A stretch of DNA of 64,000 nucleotides from Geosiphon pyriformis. Lineage: Eukaryota > Glomeromycota > Glomeromycetes > Archaeosporales > Geosiphonaceae. The notes below the pieces were generated by a model. It was given only the letters and a program-made list of their open reading frames with translations. It had not been told where the DNA came from and did not search any database. The DNA lies in NCBI GenBank assembly GCA_016748015.1, contig JAAOMT010000135.1, forward strand, positions 552,941 to 616,940, read 5' to 3'. Made by a program: the position numbers and the translations under genes. Shown piece after piece: positions 10,503-22,310 of this stretch (its first letter is position 1; the number at the start of each line of letters is the position of its first letter).

Positions 10503-11223
10503 GTATAATAAACAGAGATTTAATTGATGGTTTTATTTGTAGCTTCCTGAAACTACAGTTTCATCAAATTTTTTTCTCAGCATGGTGGCCAGTAATCCTT
10601 CTGGTAAGTTATCCTCAAATCTATGAGTGTTTTGCCCTTGTTTCACAGGTTTTTTACCAGTCTCTATGACGTCTGTATCTCAGTGCTTAATTCTTAATCA
10701 ATTTAGTAAAACCCAAAAAAATAACAAAAGAAATAAAAGAAAAATAGAAAAAGATAAAGAGATAGACAAAAGCAATTGCAAGTTAGTATTCCATCAATAA
10801 CCATGATCAAAAGCTATTGTTCCAGTGTGGTTTAAGTATCAATTACTATCAACATGAAGTGTTGATAATGAAGAGTGGATTGAGATAGTAAATGATTATT
10901 TATTTGATATTTGTGAATGGAAGGTTTTTAACTGATGGATTCTGTCTTTTCTACTTTTAGTACTACTGTTATATATACATAATTGAAATTTCTTAATTTT
11001 TCAATTCTTCATACCAGGAATCCTGGAATTCTTGGAATCCTGTAATTCCTCTTGAGAAAAATCTTGGAATTCTGGAATTCTGTGATTCCTTGTACAAGAA
11101 TCCTGAAATTCCTAGAATTCTGCAATTTCTCTTAAGAAGAATTCTGGAATTCCACATTTACTATGGCTACTTCTAATTGGCTAATTTATATGCTAATATA
11201 CTCCTTATGTTCTATAAGTAACA
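10503..11223 (-). repeat. Gyp-B 3' LTR, outer end missing
   Basis: This 721-bp segment aligns with 19718-20441. The first ~101 bp of the partner LTR (19617-19717) have no counterpart here. The inner end, AGTAACA at 11223, is preserved and abuts the polypurine tract. A cluster of GGAATTC-type short palindromic repeats lies at about 11010-11155 and is shared with the other LTR (about 20220-20380). Confidence 0.85.
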
Positions 11224-11239
11224 TTATTCCCTCCTTTTT
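11224..11239 (-). other. Gyp-B polypurine tract
   Basis: On the minus strand this reads AAAAAGGAGGGAATAA, directly against the LTR inner end. Confidence 0.75.
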
Positions 11240-11243
11240 AATA

Positions 11244-11940
11244 TTAAGCTCCAGCGAGATCTTCCAAATCTTCTAACTCTAATTCTCTGTCTTTGAGTAT
11301 TTTTTGAACTTTATTTTTGAGAATTACTTGGGTTATTTTGTTTTGTAATTTTTCAAATTGGGTGTTGGTTAATTTTCTCATTTTGTTAACTGTAATAGAG
11401 TCTATTTCTGGATTAAGTAAAATTTTTGGTCTGTCTTAAAATCCTATATGTAGCTAATAAATGGCTCTTGCTTGTGTTATTAGATTGTTTTTTCCCACAA
11501 ATTGTTCTAGTTGTTGCAGTATTGTTGTGTTGAATAATTGCTTTGTTTTATCTGTGTATAAGTTTTGAATATTCAAGTGTTGTTCCAAGTGGAAATAGCA
11601 AAAGTTTTTTGGAAATTCATGTATTCACTATTTTCAAGTTTCTTTGGTCAATTCTTGATATATAATAACACTTGTTGTTTCTTCTATTGCTAATTTTATT
11701 TTCAAAACCATTTTGTTGATAGTGTTTTCCATTTTTCTTTGACTTTTGTATTTGGGTATCTTTCTAGTATCTCGGTATTGAATGGTTTGTTGATTGATAA
11801 TAATTTCTATATTCTGTTGTTGAATTAGTTAGAAAAGTTGTTGTGCTAGTAAGTGGATATTGTCAGTGATTTCCATTTTTTTGAAGTCTTTTGTCATGTT
11901 TATCATGCCTTTATATACTCTTTTTATTGTTTAATTTTAC
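11244..11940 (-). pseudogene. Post-integrase ORF of Gyp-B (broken)
   Basis: Reading the minus strand, a frame broken by a few stops follows the end of pol and terminates at 11244, just before the polypurine tract. Near its end it contains MRKLTNTQFEKL followed by a Glu/Leu-rich tail ending EDLAGA. The LT-x3-F-x-K pattern and the preceding segment align with the equivalent ORFs of Gyp-A and Gyp-C. Unlike those two it does not read into the LTR. Its function is unknown; the conservation across families is the evidence that it was once a gene. Confidence 0.6.
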
Positions 11941-11944
11941 GTGT

Positions 11945-13350
11945 TTGGTCCAATGATTATAATTGGTTCCAGATCTTGTGGAATCTCATCTGGTTGGACT
12001 AGTATTCTCTATACTCCTAATTGTGGAATATTACTGGTAGATGGTGACACTATATGGTAATATGGTTTCAGTTAATTACTATGTGCTGCTTTGGCTAAGA
12101 TTTTGTTGTCCCATCTTAATTTATAAGCTTCATTTCCAAGAATTTTTTCAATGTGAAATGGTCCGTTCTATTTGGGGTCAAATTTTCCACTCCATTGTTT
12201 TTCCACTTTGGTCTGATGTAGAAGTACTTTGTCTCCCATCTTGAATTCAATTAATTTCTCTGGTAATTGTTTATTATGTCTTTCTTTTTGTTTTTTTTGT
12301 GACTTTTAGATGTTATCAGCTGCTCTTCACTGTTTGTTTTCTAGTGTTTTTATTAAATCATATGTTCTCCTTAATAATGTTTTCTGAAAATTGTCTCCAG
12401 TTATTGGTTTTGTTAGATAAGTATTAACTTCTATTTCAACTGGTAATGTTGCTGTTCTACCATATACTAATTCAAATGGTGTTGCTTGTATAGTGTCTTG
12501 CTTCATTGTCCAATAAGCCAATAATGCTGATGGTATAAACAAGTCCCATTCATTCTGGTTTTCTTGACTGATCTTGGCAATTGCTTCATACAGTGTTCTG
12601 TTGAATTTTTCAACTAATCCATTGGTTTGTAAATGGTATAGTGATGACAATAATCTTTTAATTCCAAATCTTTGACTTAATTCTGTTAATGTTCTGTTCA
12701 CAAAGTGGGTTCTTTGATCTGATAGTAGTTCTTTTGGACATCTATGTTAACAAATCAAATCTTGATGGACGAATTTGGCAAGGGATTCTGCATCTGCTCT
12801 TTAAATGGCTTTTACTTCTGGTCATTTTGTAAGATAGTTCATGACTACTGCAATATATTTGTTGCCTCTGCTGATGATTGTTAATGGTCTGACTAAGTCA
12901 ATTCCAATATGGTCAAATGGTTGTTCTATTTTAATTGGTCTTAATGGTTTACTGGATCTTGTTCCTCTTCTTCTCTGACAAGCATCACAATTTTGAACAT
13001 ATTGGATGATGTTTGGATACATTAATAACCAATAATATTTTTTTCTAGTTTTTTTCATAGTTGCTTCTTTGTGAAAATGTTCTGCTGTTAAATCTGAATG
13101 TATGTTGAATAGTATTGTCTCTTTCTCTGGTTCTGTAATTACTTTGATTTCTTTTGTTCTTCTGGTAAAGTATATTTTGATTGTTGATAAAATGTTTTGA
13201 TTGCTGTTTTATGTTGTTTTGTTCCTTTTGAGATAATTTTTCTTTGAACAATTGGGTATTTATATAATATTAAAGTTGTTGGTATTTTTGTATATTCATC
13301 TTTTATTATATTTTTGGGTTGAAATGTTTTTAGATTTGTTTCATTCACAA
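11945..13350 (-). pseudogene. Gyp-B integrase (broken)
   Basis: The zinc-binding domain is recognisable by CDACQRRRG near 12975. The core begins FDHIGIDLVRP near 12910, so the first catalytic Asp is present. The segment around the third acidic residue, NGLVEKFNRTL, is at about 12600. The C-terminal tail reads KMGDKVLL, then NGPFHIEKILGNEAYKL at about 12120-12170, a GPF-type integrase terminus. At least two frame changes and several stops interrupt it. The translated tail ends LEPIIIIGPN near 11945, and Gyp-C has LEPIVVIEQP at the same place, which fixes the pol boundary in both. Confidence 0.82.
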
Positions 13351-13369
13351 CAATCTATCAGCATTTTCA

Positions 13370-14940
13370 TTGTCTTTTCCTTTTTTATAATGTACTGTAT
13401 AATTGAATGGTGAAAGTTCTATTTTCCATCTGGCATGATAATCATTTCCAAATTCTTGCTTCTGGATTGAAATCAATTCTTTGTGATTGGTGTACACATC
13501 AAACTTTTAACTCAAGTATTCTTTCCATTTGATGACAGCCCAATAGATAACTAAGTGTTCCAGTGCTGGAGTACTATAGTTTTTCTTTGCTGGACTTAAG
13601 CTTCTACTGGCATAAGCTATTGGATGTTCTCTTCTGTCTGGTTTTTTCTGTAATAGTACTGCTCCTAATACTTGACCTGATGCATCAGTGGTAATAATGA
13701 ATGGTTTGCTGTGATCTGGATACATCAACACTAGAACTTGAATAAACTTTCTTTTCAGTGTGTCAAATACTTCTTGTTGGACTCCTGTTCATTTATATTT
13801 TACATTTTTAGTTTGTAAATGATGGAGTGGCTGGGCCAGTTTAGAAAAGTCTTTGATAAAGTAGCAATAATATCCTGCAAATCCCAAGAATGCTCTTAGT
13901 TCAGTAAGATTGTTTGGTACTACAAAGTTCTTGACAACTTCAATCTTGTCTAGATCTGTTTTGATGTCATCTTTGCTCACAACATGTCCCAAGAACTTTA
14001 GTTCTGTTTTTCCAAAGAAGCATTTATTGGCATTTAGTTTCAATCTTGCTTGTCTGAGTCTTTCAAATACTTGTTGAAGATGATAAAGATGATCATTAAA
14101 TGTTTTTGAGAACACCTTTGTGTTGTCTAAGTAAACAACTACTGATTTCCACAGTAATCCAGTATAGACAATTTCCATGAGCCGTTGGAATGTTGCTGGA
14201 GCATTCATCAAGCCAAATGGCATAACTTCAAACTCAAAATTTCTCTCTCTTGTGGTAAATGCTGTTTTCTCTTTGTCAGCTGGATCCATGACTACTTGCC
14301 AATAACTACTATCTAAATCTAGTGTTGAGAATTATTTATTTTCTTCAAAAGCATCAAATATTTCTTGGATTTTTGGAGTTAGATAGCTATTACCTTTGGT
14401 TATTCCATTCAGTTTTCGATAATCTACACAGAAATGAATCTTTGTATTCTTTTTCTGGACTAGTACTACTGGTAATAACCATGGACTCATAGATGGCTGA
14501 ATTAGCCTGTTGTCAAACATTTGATTAATTTCTTGACAAATAATCTCATGGCTAGCTGGTAGTACTCTATATGCTCTTTGTTTTATTGGCATTGTATCTC
14601 CAGTCTTGATCTAATGCTAAATTATGTTAGTTCTGCCAAATTTATTTTCACTGGCAAAGATGTCATTGAAATTGTTGAGTAATATCTTGAGTTGCATTTG
14701 TTGAAGTGGGTCTAAGTTTCCCAAATTCATCTGTTTCAATTGTTCCAGTTGCAGCAGATAACATTCACTTTGTCTATAAATAATTTGTAATGTAATATTT
14801 ACATATTCACAAAGCTGTGGAAAATCTGGAATGTAGTTTGGTGGTTGATTCTCAACTTTAGTGGTTAAGGATCCAATGATAGTTTCTTTTGGTATCTTAA
14901 TAACATTTCTGGTTGTATTATAAATGAGAATTTTGATGTT
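13370..14940 (-). pseudogene. pol: Gyp-B reverse transcriptase and RNase H (broken)
   Basis: RT enters at KQRAYRVLPASHEI near 14580 and continues through FCVDYRKLNGI. The core is split by a stop at about 14330. The catalytic box at 14122-14133 reads YLDN instead of YLDD, so the second catalytic Asp is lost (an AAC codon, one G-to-A change). RNase H has ITTDASGQVLGAVL near 13690 and HPIAYASRSLSPAKKNYS near 13590. The segment upstream of RT (14600-14940) resembles the protease-RT spacer of other gypsy elements and still reads FASENKFGRTN. The polymerase would be inactive. Confidence 0.87.
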
Positions 14941-15560
14941 TTTTGGGCTTTTGGCTAATATGTAAAGATTAATGAGTCCAATCTCTCCTGATTCACAAGT
15001 GGTGGCTTCTGGGCTTGATCCTTTACTTTTTTTTTTATAGCTAACATATATTGGTCATATGGTGAAATAGAAATTGGTTGATGGGTGGAGATAATTTCTT
15101 TCTTGTTAATAATTTCTTCCTCTGTCATATTAACTGGTACTTTTATTCTACTCATTAATCCAAATCCTTGTATCCCTCTTGTTGTTATCCCTAATTCTTT
15201 TCTGTTTTTCATTGATACTAATTGAGCTATTTTCACCAGAGGCAGGAATATTGCCTGTGCTATCTTTTCATTTGGTTCTATAATATAGGCTCTTTCTGAA
15301 TCATTTTGTAGTATTGCAATAATATTTCCTACATATTCTGCATCAATTATTCTCTCTCTAATATTGATTCCTTTTTTCACTAAACTATTTCTAGATGCTA
15401 GTTAAATTATTGTTGTTGCTAGAATTTCCAGTGCTACTTTGAAATCAATACATATGCATGAATGTGGTTCCAATTTGATGGCATTCTTTCCTAGATATCT
15501 TAGATCAAACTCTGTATCTGTATCATGCACGTGTTTTGGCATAATACTTTCATTATTGTC
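14941..15560 (-). pseudogene. dUTPase domain of Gyp-B (broken near motif 2)
   Basis: dUTPase hydrolyses dUTP to dUMP and keeps uracil out of DNA. Motifs of the trimeric family occur in order on the minus strand. Motif 1-like TEFDLRY is near 15500-15520. A damaged motif 2 with a stop is near 15395-15430. Motif 3 IIDAEYVGNI, with its Asp, is at about 15321-15350. Motif 4-like KIAQAIFLP is near 15245-15272. Motif 5 RGIQGFG is near 15160-15180. It is part of the polyprotein, between a Cys-rich module and RT. A tail ending LIFTY closes this frame at 14955. It is equivalent to the better preserved domain in Gyp-C. Confidence 0.78.
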
Positions 15561-15799
15561 ATTGAACTATTTTAGTTCTTGTTCCTTGGTGAGATCTGGG
15601 AGTGTGGTATATTGTTTGAAGTTTAAATTGGAGTTTAAATCTGAGTTAAAATTGTTGCTATTTTGAGTGGAGCTAAAATCATTATTTTTGTTATTGTCAT
15701 TGTTGGAGTTTGAATCAGGATTGAAAATTGATTCTGATTCTAATGCACAGCTGTTGATTAGTTCTTTTTCTTTTGGGATTGTGTAGATTATGCATGGTA

Positions 15800-16440
15800 G
15801 TAGATTGTAAATGAGGTCACACTCATTACAATATTGGAAGTCACATGGAATTAAGCAATATTGACACAGTTGAGTGTTCAGCTGCTCTAAGCATTGCTTT
15901 TACGCTTTCCTTGTGGACACTAGTCCTTGGTAGTGTTTATGGAATTGTTTTGGATTCAGGAGGTTTATGACTGGTTCTGGGTCCCAGTCAAGCTCTATTG
16001 GCTCTGATGGGTTGTTCTTAATTTCTCTGATTTCTTCGGGTAACGCTCCTTCTATTTTGGCAATTGCCATTCTCCATATCTTATTGTCATCATGTAGACA
16101 ACTGTTCAATCACTATACAGCTCTTTTCCAGGCAGCTTCTATTGGTGTCCCTTTCCTAATTCAGTTGCTGATGAGAATCATATACTGGCACAACATATCG
16201 TATGTTCCTCCTTAACCAAAAATGTTGTTCCACATTTCTTTGTTAAATAATGTTTTTTCACAAGCTAAACAAGGCTTATTGTCCTATTTTCCTTGCCATT
16301 TTGGATGTCTAAAGTATTCTATGATGCATATGCAGCAATAGAATTTGGTTACTATTGAATATTCCTTATTGTTATTACAGCACGTGCTCATTGACAACAA
16401 TTTCTTACCACAATCAACACATATAAATTTTGGCCAATAA
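15800..16440 (-). pseudogene. Cys-rich module of Gyp-B between protease and dUTPase
   Basis: Two Cys clusters flank a helical-looking segment. Near 16260-16420 the minus strand shows VDCGKKLLS, then CC, then CCIC, then PCLACEKTLF. Near 15840-15880 it shows CQYCLIPCDFQYCNEC, a CxxCxxxCxxxxCxxC pattern that Gyp-C repeats exactly in spacing. Between them, an ORF at 16109-15900 (HDDNKIWRMAIAKIEG) aligns with SHDAKIIFDLAIALING of Gyp-C. The spacing suggests zinc binding. A role in RNA or DNA binding is inference only. Stops near 16215 and 16300 break it. Confidence 0.65.
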
Positions 16441-16639
16441 TAGGTGGATTGTTGTGGTGTAGTGTAAGTGTAGTGATTATAAGTGGTAGTTGGTATTGAA
16501 TTATCTTCCTCTTCTTTCCCTTTTCTCTTATTGTTAGCTTTTTTCCATTTTCACATTGTTATTTTATCTTGATTGTTGTTGGTTTCTCAGGCTTGGTCAG
16601 CATTTCAGATAAGTTCTTTCTTTCGTTTTCCTTTTCCAT

Positions 16640-17180
16640 TGTTGTTCCAAGAGAGTATTAGTGGTAGCTTATTGTGCTCATTGTCAGTTCATGAAACTTG
16701 ATATGCTTTCCAGATAGGTTTTTTTTTTTCTTCTTCAAACTTGATGAGTGGTGCTGTTGGCATGGTGATTGGCTTGAAGTGGCCATACATGGTTGGTACA
16801 CATGTGTGTCAACCATTTTGACTAAGCTGAAGCTCTTGGGTGTTCCAATCAAGTGTTCTATAGGTTTTGGACAGCCAGTTATTGCCAACAAGTGCTTGGT
16901 ACTGAGTGGCTTCTATGACTAATACTTTGATTGGTACAATGATGCCATTGACTTCAATAAGTAGGGCATCTATTTCACCAATTGGAGTTTTAGTGGCTCC
17001 ATCAGTGATAATTATTCTTGCACTGGCAGCTCAATCAACTTGGCAACCTAATTGGTTCATGAGTTGTCTTGTGATAATACTGTCAGCTAATCCACTATCT
17101 AGAATCAGTTTGATAGACTGACTATTAATTTTGGCATTAGTGTACATTGCCATAATAGGTTTTTCTCAAATGTGGCTCTA
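16640..17180 (-). pseudogene. Gyp-B protease (broken)
   Basis: LILDSGLADSIITRQLMNQLG near 17040-17107 is the active-site segment with an intact DSG. It is followed by KTPIGEIDALLIEVNG and by VLVIEATQYQALVGNNWL near 16840-16900, the usual second half of gypsy aspartic proteases. A stop lies at about 17029 where Gln or Trp would be expected, and another near 16815. The sequence is closely parallel to Gyp-C (TPIGEIDNFLF and YQVLVRNDWL). Confidence 0.8.
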
Positions 17181-17739
17181 CTGAACAAAGAGGTTTCTGT
17201 CAGTTCCTTGATTTTAAAAAAAATATAGTTGTTAGGGACTCATCTTTTATAATGGTGGCTGGTGGAATATTGCTGGTAAGTGGTTGCTTTTGTTTGGGTT
17301 CCTGGTTGTTGGATAAGGTGTCTTTTGGGATAACCAAAAGACTTAAATAGTTCTGAGAACTTAGGTTTTAAGTATACCCAGTTCCTGAACTCTGCTGTCA
17401 TGATCTTAACAGCTAGTTAAATAAAATGGGAATCAGTTGGTAAACAACCATTGCCGATCTCCAGTTTTGGTTAACTCTTAATCTAGGGTTTTTTAATGTA
17501 ATTTAAGCTGGGTTTGATGGCAGTGTTTGAACTGCAGATGTTTGATAAATTATTTGTGGCTGCAGTAATTGATATATTACTGGTGGCTGTGATTGATAAA
17601 CTGAAGGTTAATATATGGGTGGTTGATATATTGGCTGTTGCATTATTGGCAGGTAAGTCAGTTAATATGGTGCTGGATTGAATTGGTAATTCAAAGTTAG
17701 AAACTAGTGATTGGGATTTTGATATTGATTTTTTGATTG

Positions 17740-19560
17740 TTAGTTATCTATTCTTAACTTACAGTCAATCTTTAAATGTCCTTGTTTACTACAGTAATGG
17801 CAAACACGCATCTTCTGTTGCCACTGTTGCTTGATTGAAGAGGATGGATGTAACTGATTCTGGAAACAATTCATGTTTCCTTGATTATTGCATTGTTGTA
17901 GAGGTTGATAGATTGTCTGATTGTTAGCTAAGTATCCCTCTAATTTTTGGTTGATGGAATCACTGAATTGTTTTAACTTAGAATTCAATTCAGATGGTCC
18001 ATTTATCACTAGATTGACAGCTTGGGTGTGATTAGCTTCAAGTTTAGCTGCTTCAAAATCTCTGGCATTTGTCATGGTAGCTTGAAGATTTGCTGAATGT
18101 ATTAGACATAAGCATTGAAAGATGCTACTGCACAATCCATGAATGAACTGGTTTAGAATCTGAGACACTATAAAATAGTCAGCTTGAATTGCTTGGATTT
18201 GGTGCAAATTCTTGTGGAAACATTCCAAGTAAGTGATAACTGCTTCAGCTTCCCCTTGTTTGATTGTAGTAAAAGTGTTAACTAGGCAATTAATACTGTT
18301 ATTATTACTAAAATATCCCAGGAATACAACTTTGAATTTCTGAAATGTCTGAGGTTTGGCAACTAAACTTTGATACCACAAGTTGGCAGTATTTTATAAG
18401 AAATAAGGGATGGCTTAGAGTGCTTTTGCATTGTTCCATCCATTAGCCGTGATAACTTTTTCAATGTCATTGAGCCATATTTGTGTGTTGTCTTCTTTAC
18501 TGGTGAATTTTTTGAGTTTTGCTATTGGAATATAGACTATTGGATTCAAGTTTGGTTGTTGAAATTGTTGTTGCAGCTGTTGAAGTGGCTGCTATAGTGA
18601 TTGAAGTGGTGGTTAAATAGGTTGCTAAAGTGATGGCTGTGGAATTGGTTCAAGTATTGGTATAATTGGTAGCTGATTGATGACAATTATTGGAGGTAAG
18701 TTTTGCTGATTAATTGTTTTGGGGTTTGTATTGTTTGGATTTTAAGAAGTTTGAATGTTTGGAGTTCTAATTTCCAGATTTTCTAAATTTGGATCTTGCT
18801 AAGTCTGAAAGTTTGGGGTTTTGATATTCAGATTTTCTGGAATTGGGTTCTGGTAAGTATATTTCCGATCTTCAGCTTTTTCTTCTTTTTCTTTTTTTTC
18901 TAATTACATTATCTCTCAGGGACTCATGTTTCTGAAATCTGGTTGAGGTGGTAGTAATCAGAATTCTGATGGCATTGGCAATCGCAATTTAAATCCTTCA
19001 AAATAATCACTATAGATTCCTAGTAATTCTGCTTTCTTTTGTTTACTTTGAAATAGTAGTCATTCAAATGTTAATGTTGCATGTAATGTGGACATGCCTG
19101 TTGATGAGATGTTGATGGTGTTTTTGGGTGTATAGTAGTATAATGGGTTTGTTGGTGATTCAACTCTGGTTTTCTTCCAAGTGAGTGGTTGTATTTGTTT
19201 TAGTGTTACTGCTGGTGTTTGCAATCTTCCTTTGCCTTTATCTGCGTAAGTAATAGGGAATTGTTGTTGTATGTATCTTTCAATGATTTGATTGATTTCC
19301 CTAATGATTTGTGTGAAACTGTAGTTTCTTGGTAAGCTGGTATGTTGAAATAATTCTGTATAAAAATTTTTCCTTGTAAATTCAATGTTAACTGTTCCTC
19401 TTAAGCAGTCTGTAATTTTATTGTTAATGTAGAAGTTAAAGACAGATTCTGCTGAGAAGTGGTTATTGTTTAGTCCTAATTGTTGGCTATACTGTTAGAA
19501 TAAGGATTTAGTGAATCCTAAATGGTTTGCTTCTATGTTTTCTGATTCTGCCACTTTTGG
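17740..19560 (-). pseudogene. gag: Gyp-B gag (broken)
   Basis: The best-preserved part is a 213-codon frame at 18381-17740. It has a retrotransposon-gag-like core (YLECFHKNLHQIQ, then ILNQFIHGL), a Gln-rich linker and a CCHC knuckle, CHYCSKQGHLKIDC, at about 17761-17802. The N-terminal part (18400-19560) is broken by many stops. Downstream, 17180-17740 is a low-complexity Gln/Tyr/Pro-rich stretch with stops, joining the knuckle to the protease. The layout matches Gyp-C gag. Confidence 0.8.
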
Positions 19561-19596
19561 ATAATTGCTGTTGGTGCTGGTTCTTTGTAGGATTAT

Positions 19597-19614
19597 ACCT
19601 TACAGAAAGCACCA
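19597..19614 (-). other. Gyp-B primer-binding site
   Basis: On the minus strand TGGTGCTTTCTGTAAGG begins two bases from the LTR end. The first seven bases equal those of Gyp-A and Gyp-C. Confidence 0.7.
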
Positions 19615-19616
19615 AA

Positions 19617-20441
19617 TATTACAGGTGATTATTTGGGGTCTCAAATCAAATAACAAATCTGTAACTTGGTGCTTGGTTGGTATTCTGATATCTGAAGGTT
19701 TTGTTGTGGAGTCTTTTGTATAATGGACAGAGATTTAATTGATGGTTTTATCTGTAGCTTTCCAAAACTGCAGTTTTGTTAAATTTCTTTTTCAGTATGG
19801 TGGCCAATAATCCTCCTAATAAGCTATTCTCAAATCTATGAGTGTTCTACTCTTGTTTCATAGGTCTTTTACCAGTTCCTATGACATTTGTATTTCAGTG
19901 CTTAATTCTTAATCAATTTAGTAAAACCCAAAGAAATAACAAAAAAAAATAAAAGAAAAAAATAGAAAAAGATAAAGAGATAGACAAAAGCAATTGCAAG
20001 TTAGTATTCCATTAATAGCCATGATCAAGAGCTATTGTTCCAGTATGGTTTAAATATCAATTACTATCAACATAAAGTGTTGATAGTGAAGAGTGGATTG
20101 AGATAGTAAATGATTATTTATTTGATATTTGTGAATGGAAGGTTTCTAACTAATAAATTCTGTCTTTTCTACCTCTAGCACTACTGCTATATATACATAA
20201 TTGAAATTTCTCAATTTTTCAATTCTTTATACCAGAAATCTTAGAATTTCTGGAATTCTGTAATTCCTCTTGAAAGGAATCCTGGAATTCTGAAATCCTG
20301 TGATTCCTTGTACAAGAATTCTGAAATTCCTGGAATCCTGTAGTTTCTCTTGAAAAGAATCCTGGAATTCCACATTTACTATGGCTACTTCTGATTGGCT
20401 AATTTATATGCTAATATACTCCCTATGTTCTATAAGTAACA
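19617..20441 (-). repeat. Gyp-B 5' LTR
   Basis: 825 bp, starting TATTACAGG and ending AGTAACA on the plus strand. It is the full-length partner of the truncated copy at 10503-11223. It abuts LINE-A at 20442. Confidence 0.88.
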
Positions 20442-22310
20442 ATGCTCTTTAGCACAGAGAAATTATTACCACAAAGAATATCAAACACACTGCATGCCAA
20501 CAAAATCTTATCAGAAAATATTTTAGAGAGAATCTTACAAGCAGTCTCAATCAAAGCTATCAGTTTAGTATTGGTTAGAACATCCTTTCATTCATAAGGC
20601 TTAGGAATTATTAACACCCAAGCTTCTTTTTAAATTTGGGATACAAATTCATGAACCAAACAGAGATTCAAGAAATCCAACAGCATATCAAGCACAGAAC
20701 CATTGCAATGTTTCCAAAATTCATTTATAATACCAGACAAACCAGCTGCTTTATTATTTGGCAGATTTTTGATCATGCATACCAAATCATCATAGCTAAT
20801 AGCATTTATTACTTCAGAAAAAGCATTATTATTAACATAATCCAATGGCAGATATTGATACTACTACAAATCAGGAATATTATATAACACCACTCTTTTC
20901 CTTGTCCAACTTTCCATAATTTTGTCAACATTATTCTTAACATCAACTGGATTCACAATTAAACTACTATCAGAAACCAGGTGGTCCAACACTATTTTCT
21001 GAAAAAGGTGTTTCAAAATGCTATAGATCATAAGGCCTTTGTCGACTGTAAAACTCTCTATTTATTTCTCAATAACAGACCTAATGTTTGACTCCTTAGC
21101 ACATAGGAACTTGGCCAGCTTGGATGCATAATAAGACTTTCTTATACCAAAGAGAGCAGAATATATATAATCAGAATCTGCACCAGAGCTCACAAGAACC
21201 TAAATGATAGATGTCTTGTCAGTATTCAAAAAGTCCCAATATTTCAAAAAGGAGACAAACCTGTCAGACATTACCTTATAAGAAGTCTTAGCCAACCTTG
21301 AAACCAAAACTTCTAGTTTGTAAAACCTAGATAATTTCTTGGTGAACACTTTATTATAGCCCTTAAACCATTTTTTTTTGAAAACACCATTGGCTGAAAG
21401 AAACATCACTTTGCAAACAGTGTTTTACATAGCATCTAGATCTAAAAACTTCTTAGATGTAACAAACTCATCAGAAAACATAGCAGTATTGGTCACTATA
21501 GCATTAGTAAACTCATCCCATATCACCTTATTAGCACTTTTGATGTCAAACTTCTAACAATTTCTGTTCACCTGTTTTTGAAGAGAGTTTAACTGCATAT
21601 CTAAAAGTCCACCCAAACCCACAGACACAGAGACAGCACAATGATCAATGTCAAAGTGCTTACTAACATTCAGTACATTACAGTATAGAATTGTATTAAC
21701 CAAATTCAAAGAAATAAAAACATAATCAATTGTCTTAGTAAACCTTCTGGAGTTTTTTCACATAGGCATTTTGGCCACTAAGCTTCCAATTAAGAAATTA
21801 ACTAGTTCCAAACTAAAGCACTTTTTAAAACTTGCACATTTGTGAGAACCGTTTTCATTAAAATTGCCTTTAAGAATGAGAAAAAAAGACTTATTTGTAG
21901 CTTTGACAATAAAAGAGTTGATATTACCAGCTTGAGAGAATCAAACTGTAGAAAAAACACCAACATAAAGTCCCAGAATCAAAACAAAGATTTATTTTTG
22001 AAGAGTAACTTGATAGAAAGGAGCCAATTAGGTACCTCAAAAACCTTATACACATATTTTGTCAAAGAATTGTTCATAACCACAACAACACCCAAACCCA
22101 AGTAGTCAAAGTTCAAACCCAAAGTAAACACTTGGACATCACTAAATTTGTTAACAATCTATGAACAGATCTTTTCTTTCAGCTTTGTTTTTGTAAAAAT
22201 TGAAACCAGATTGTTTATGTTTTTATGCCAATACATAATATCTTCTTGTTTAGCTGGATTGTTTATACCTTTAACATTACATATGGCAATCTTTCAAACT
22301 AAACTGGTTA
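20442..22310 (-). pseudogene. LINE-A ORF2: endonuclease and partial RT
   Basis: The frame opens near 22300 with AICNVKGINNPAKQ, the N-terminal Asn motif of AP-type endonucleases. The terminal Asp-His pair is intact (GATCAT codons at 21641-21646, within FDIDHCAVSVS). The endonuclease-RT linker follows. RT starts with MIKNLPNNKAAGLSGI at about 20730-20780 and continues to NNFSVLK at the truncation. Stops occur near 22160, 21720, 21560, 21435 and 21197, among others. It lacks the RT catalytic box, RNase H and zinc finger because of the truncation. Confidence 0.8.

Larger units (their letters stand above)
10503..20441 (-). mobile_element. Gyp-B: Ty3/gypsy LTR retrotransposon with dUTPase, degenerate
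   Basis: About 9.9 kb on the minus strand. From right to left: 5' LTR, primer-binding site, gag, protease, Cys-rich module, dUTPase, RT, RNase H, integrase, post-integrase ORF, polypurine tract, 3' LTR. Stops and frameshifts are frequent throughout. The 3' LTR lacks about 101 bp at its outer end, where Gyp-A abuts. At the right edge the element interrupts LINE-A inside its RT, so it inserted into that LINE or was joined to it later. Confidence 0.9.

Noticed and set aside
16698-17121. Plus-strand ORFs of 71-74 codons
   Set aside because: Antisense to the Gyp-B protease, where the minus-strand DSG motif and second protease block are clear.
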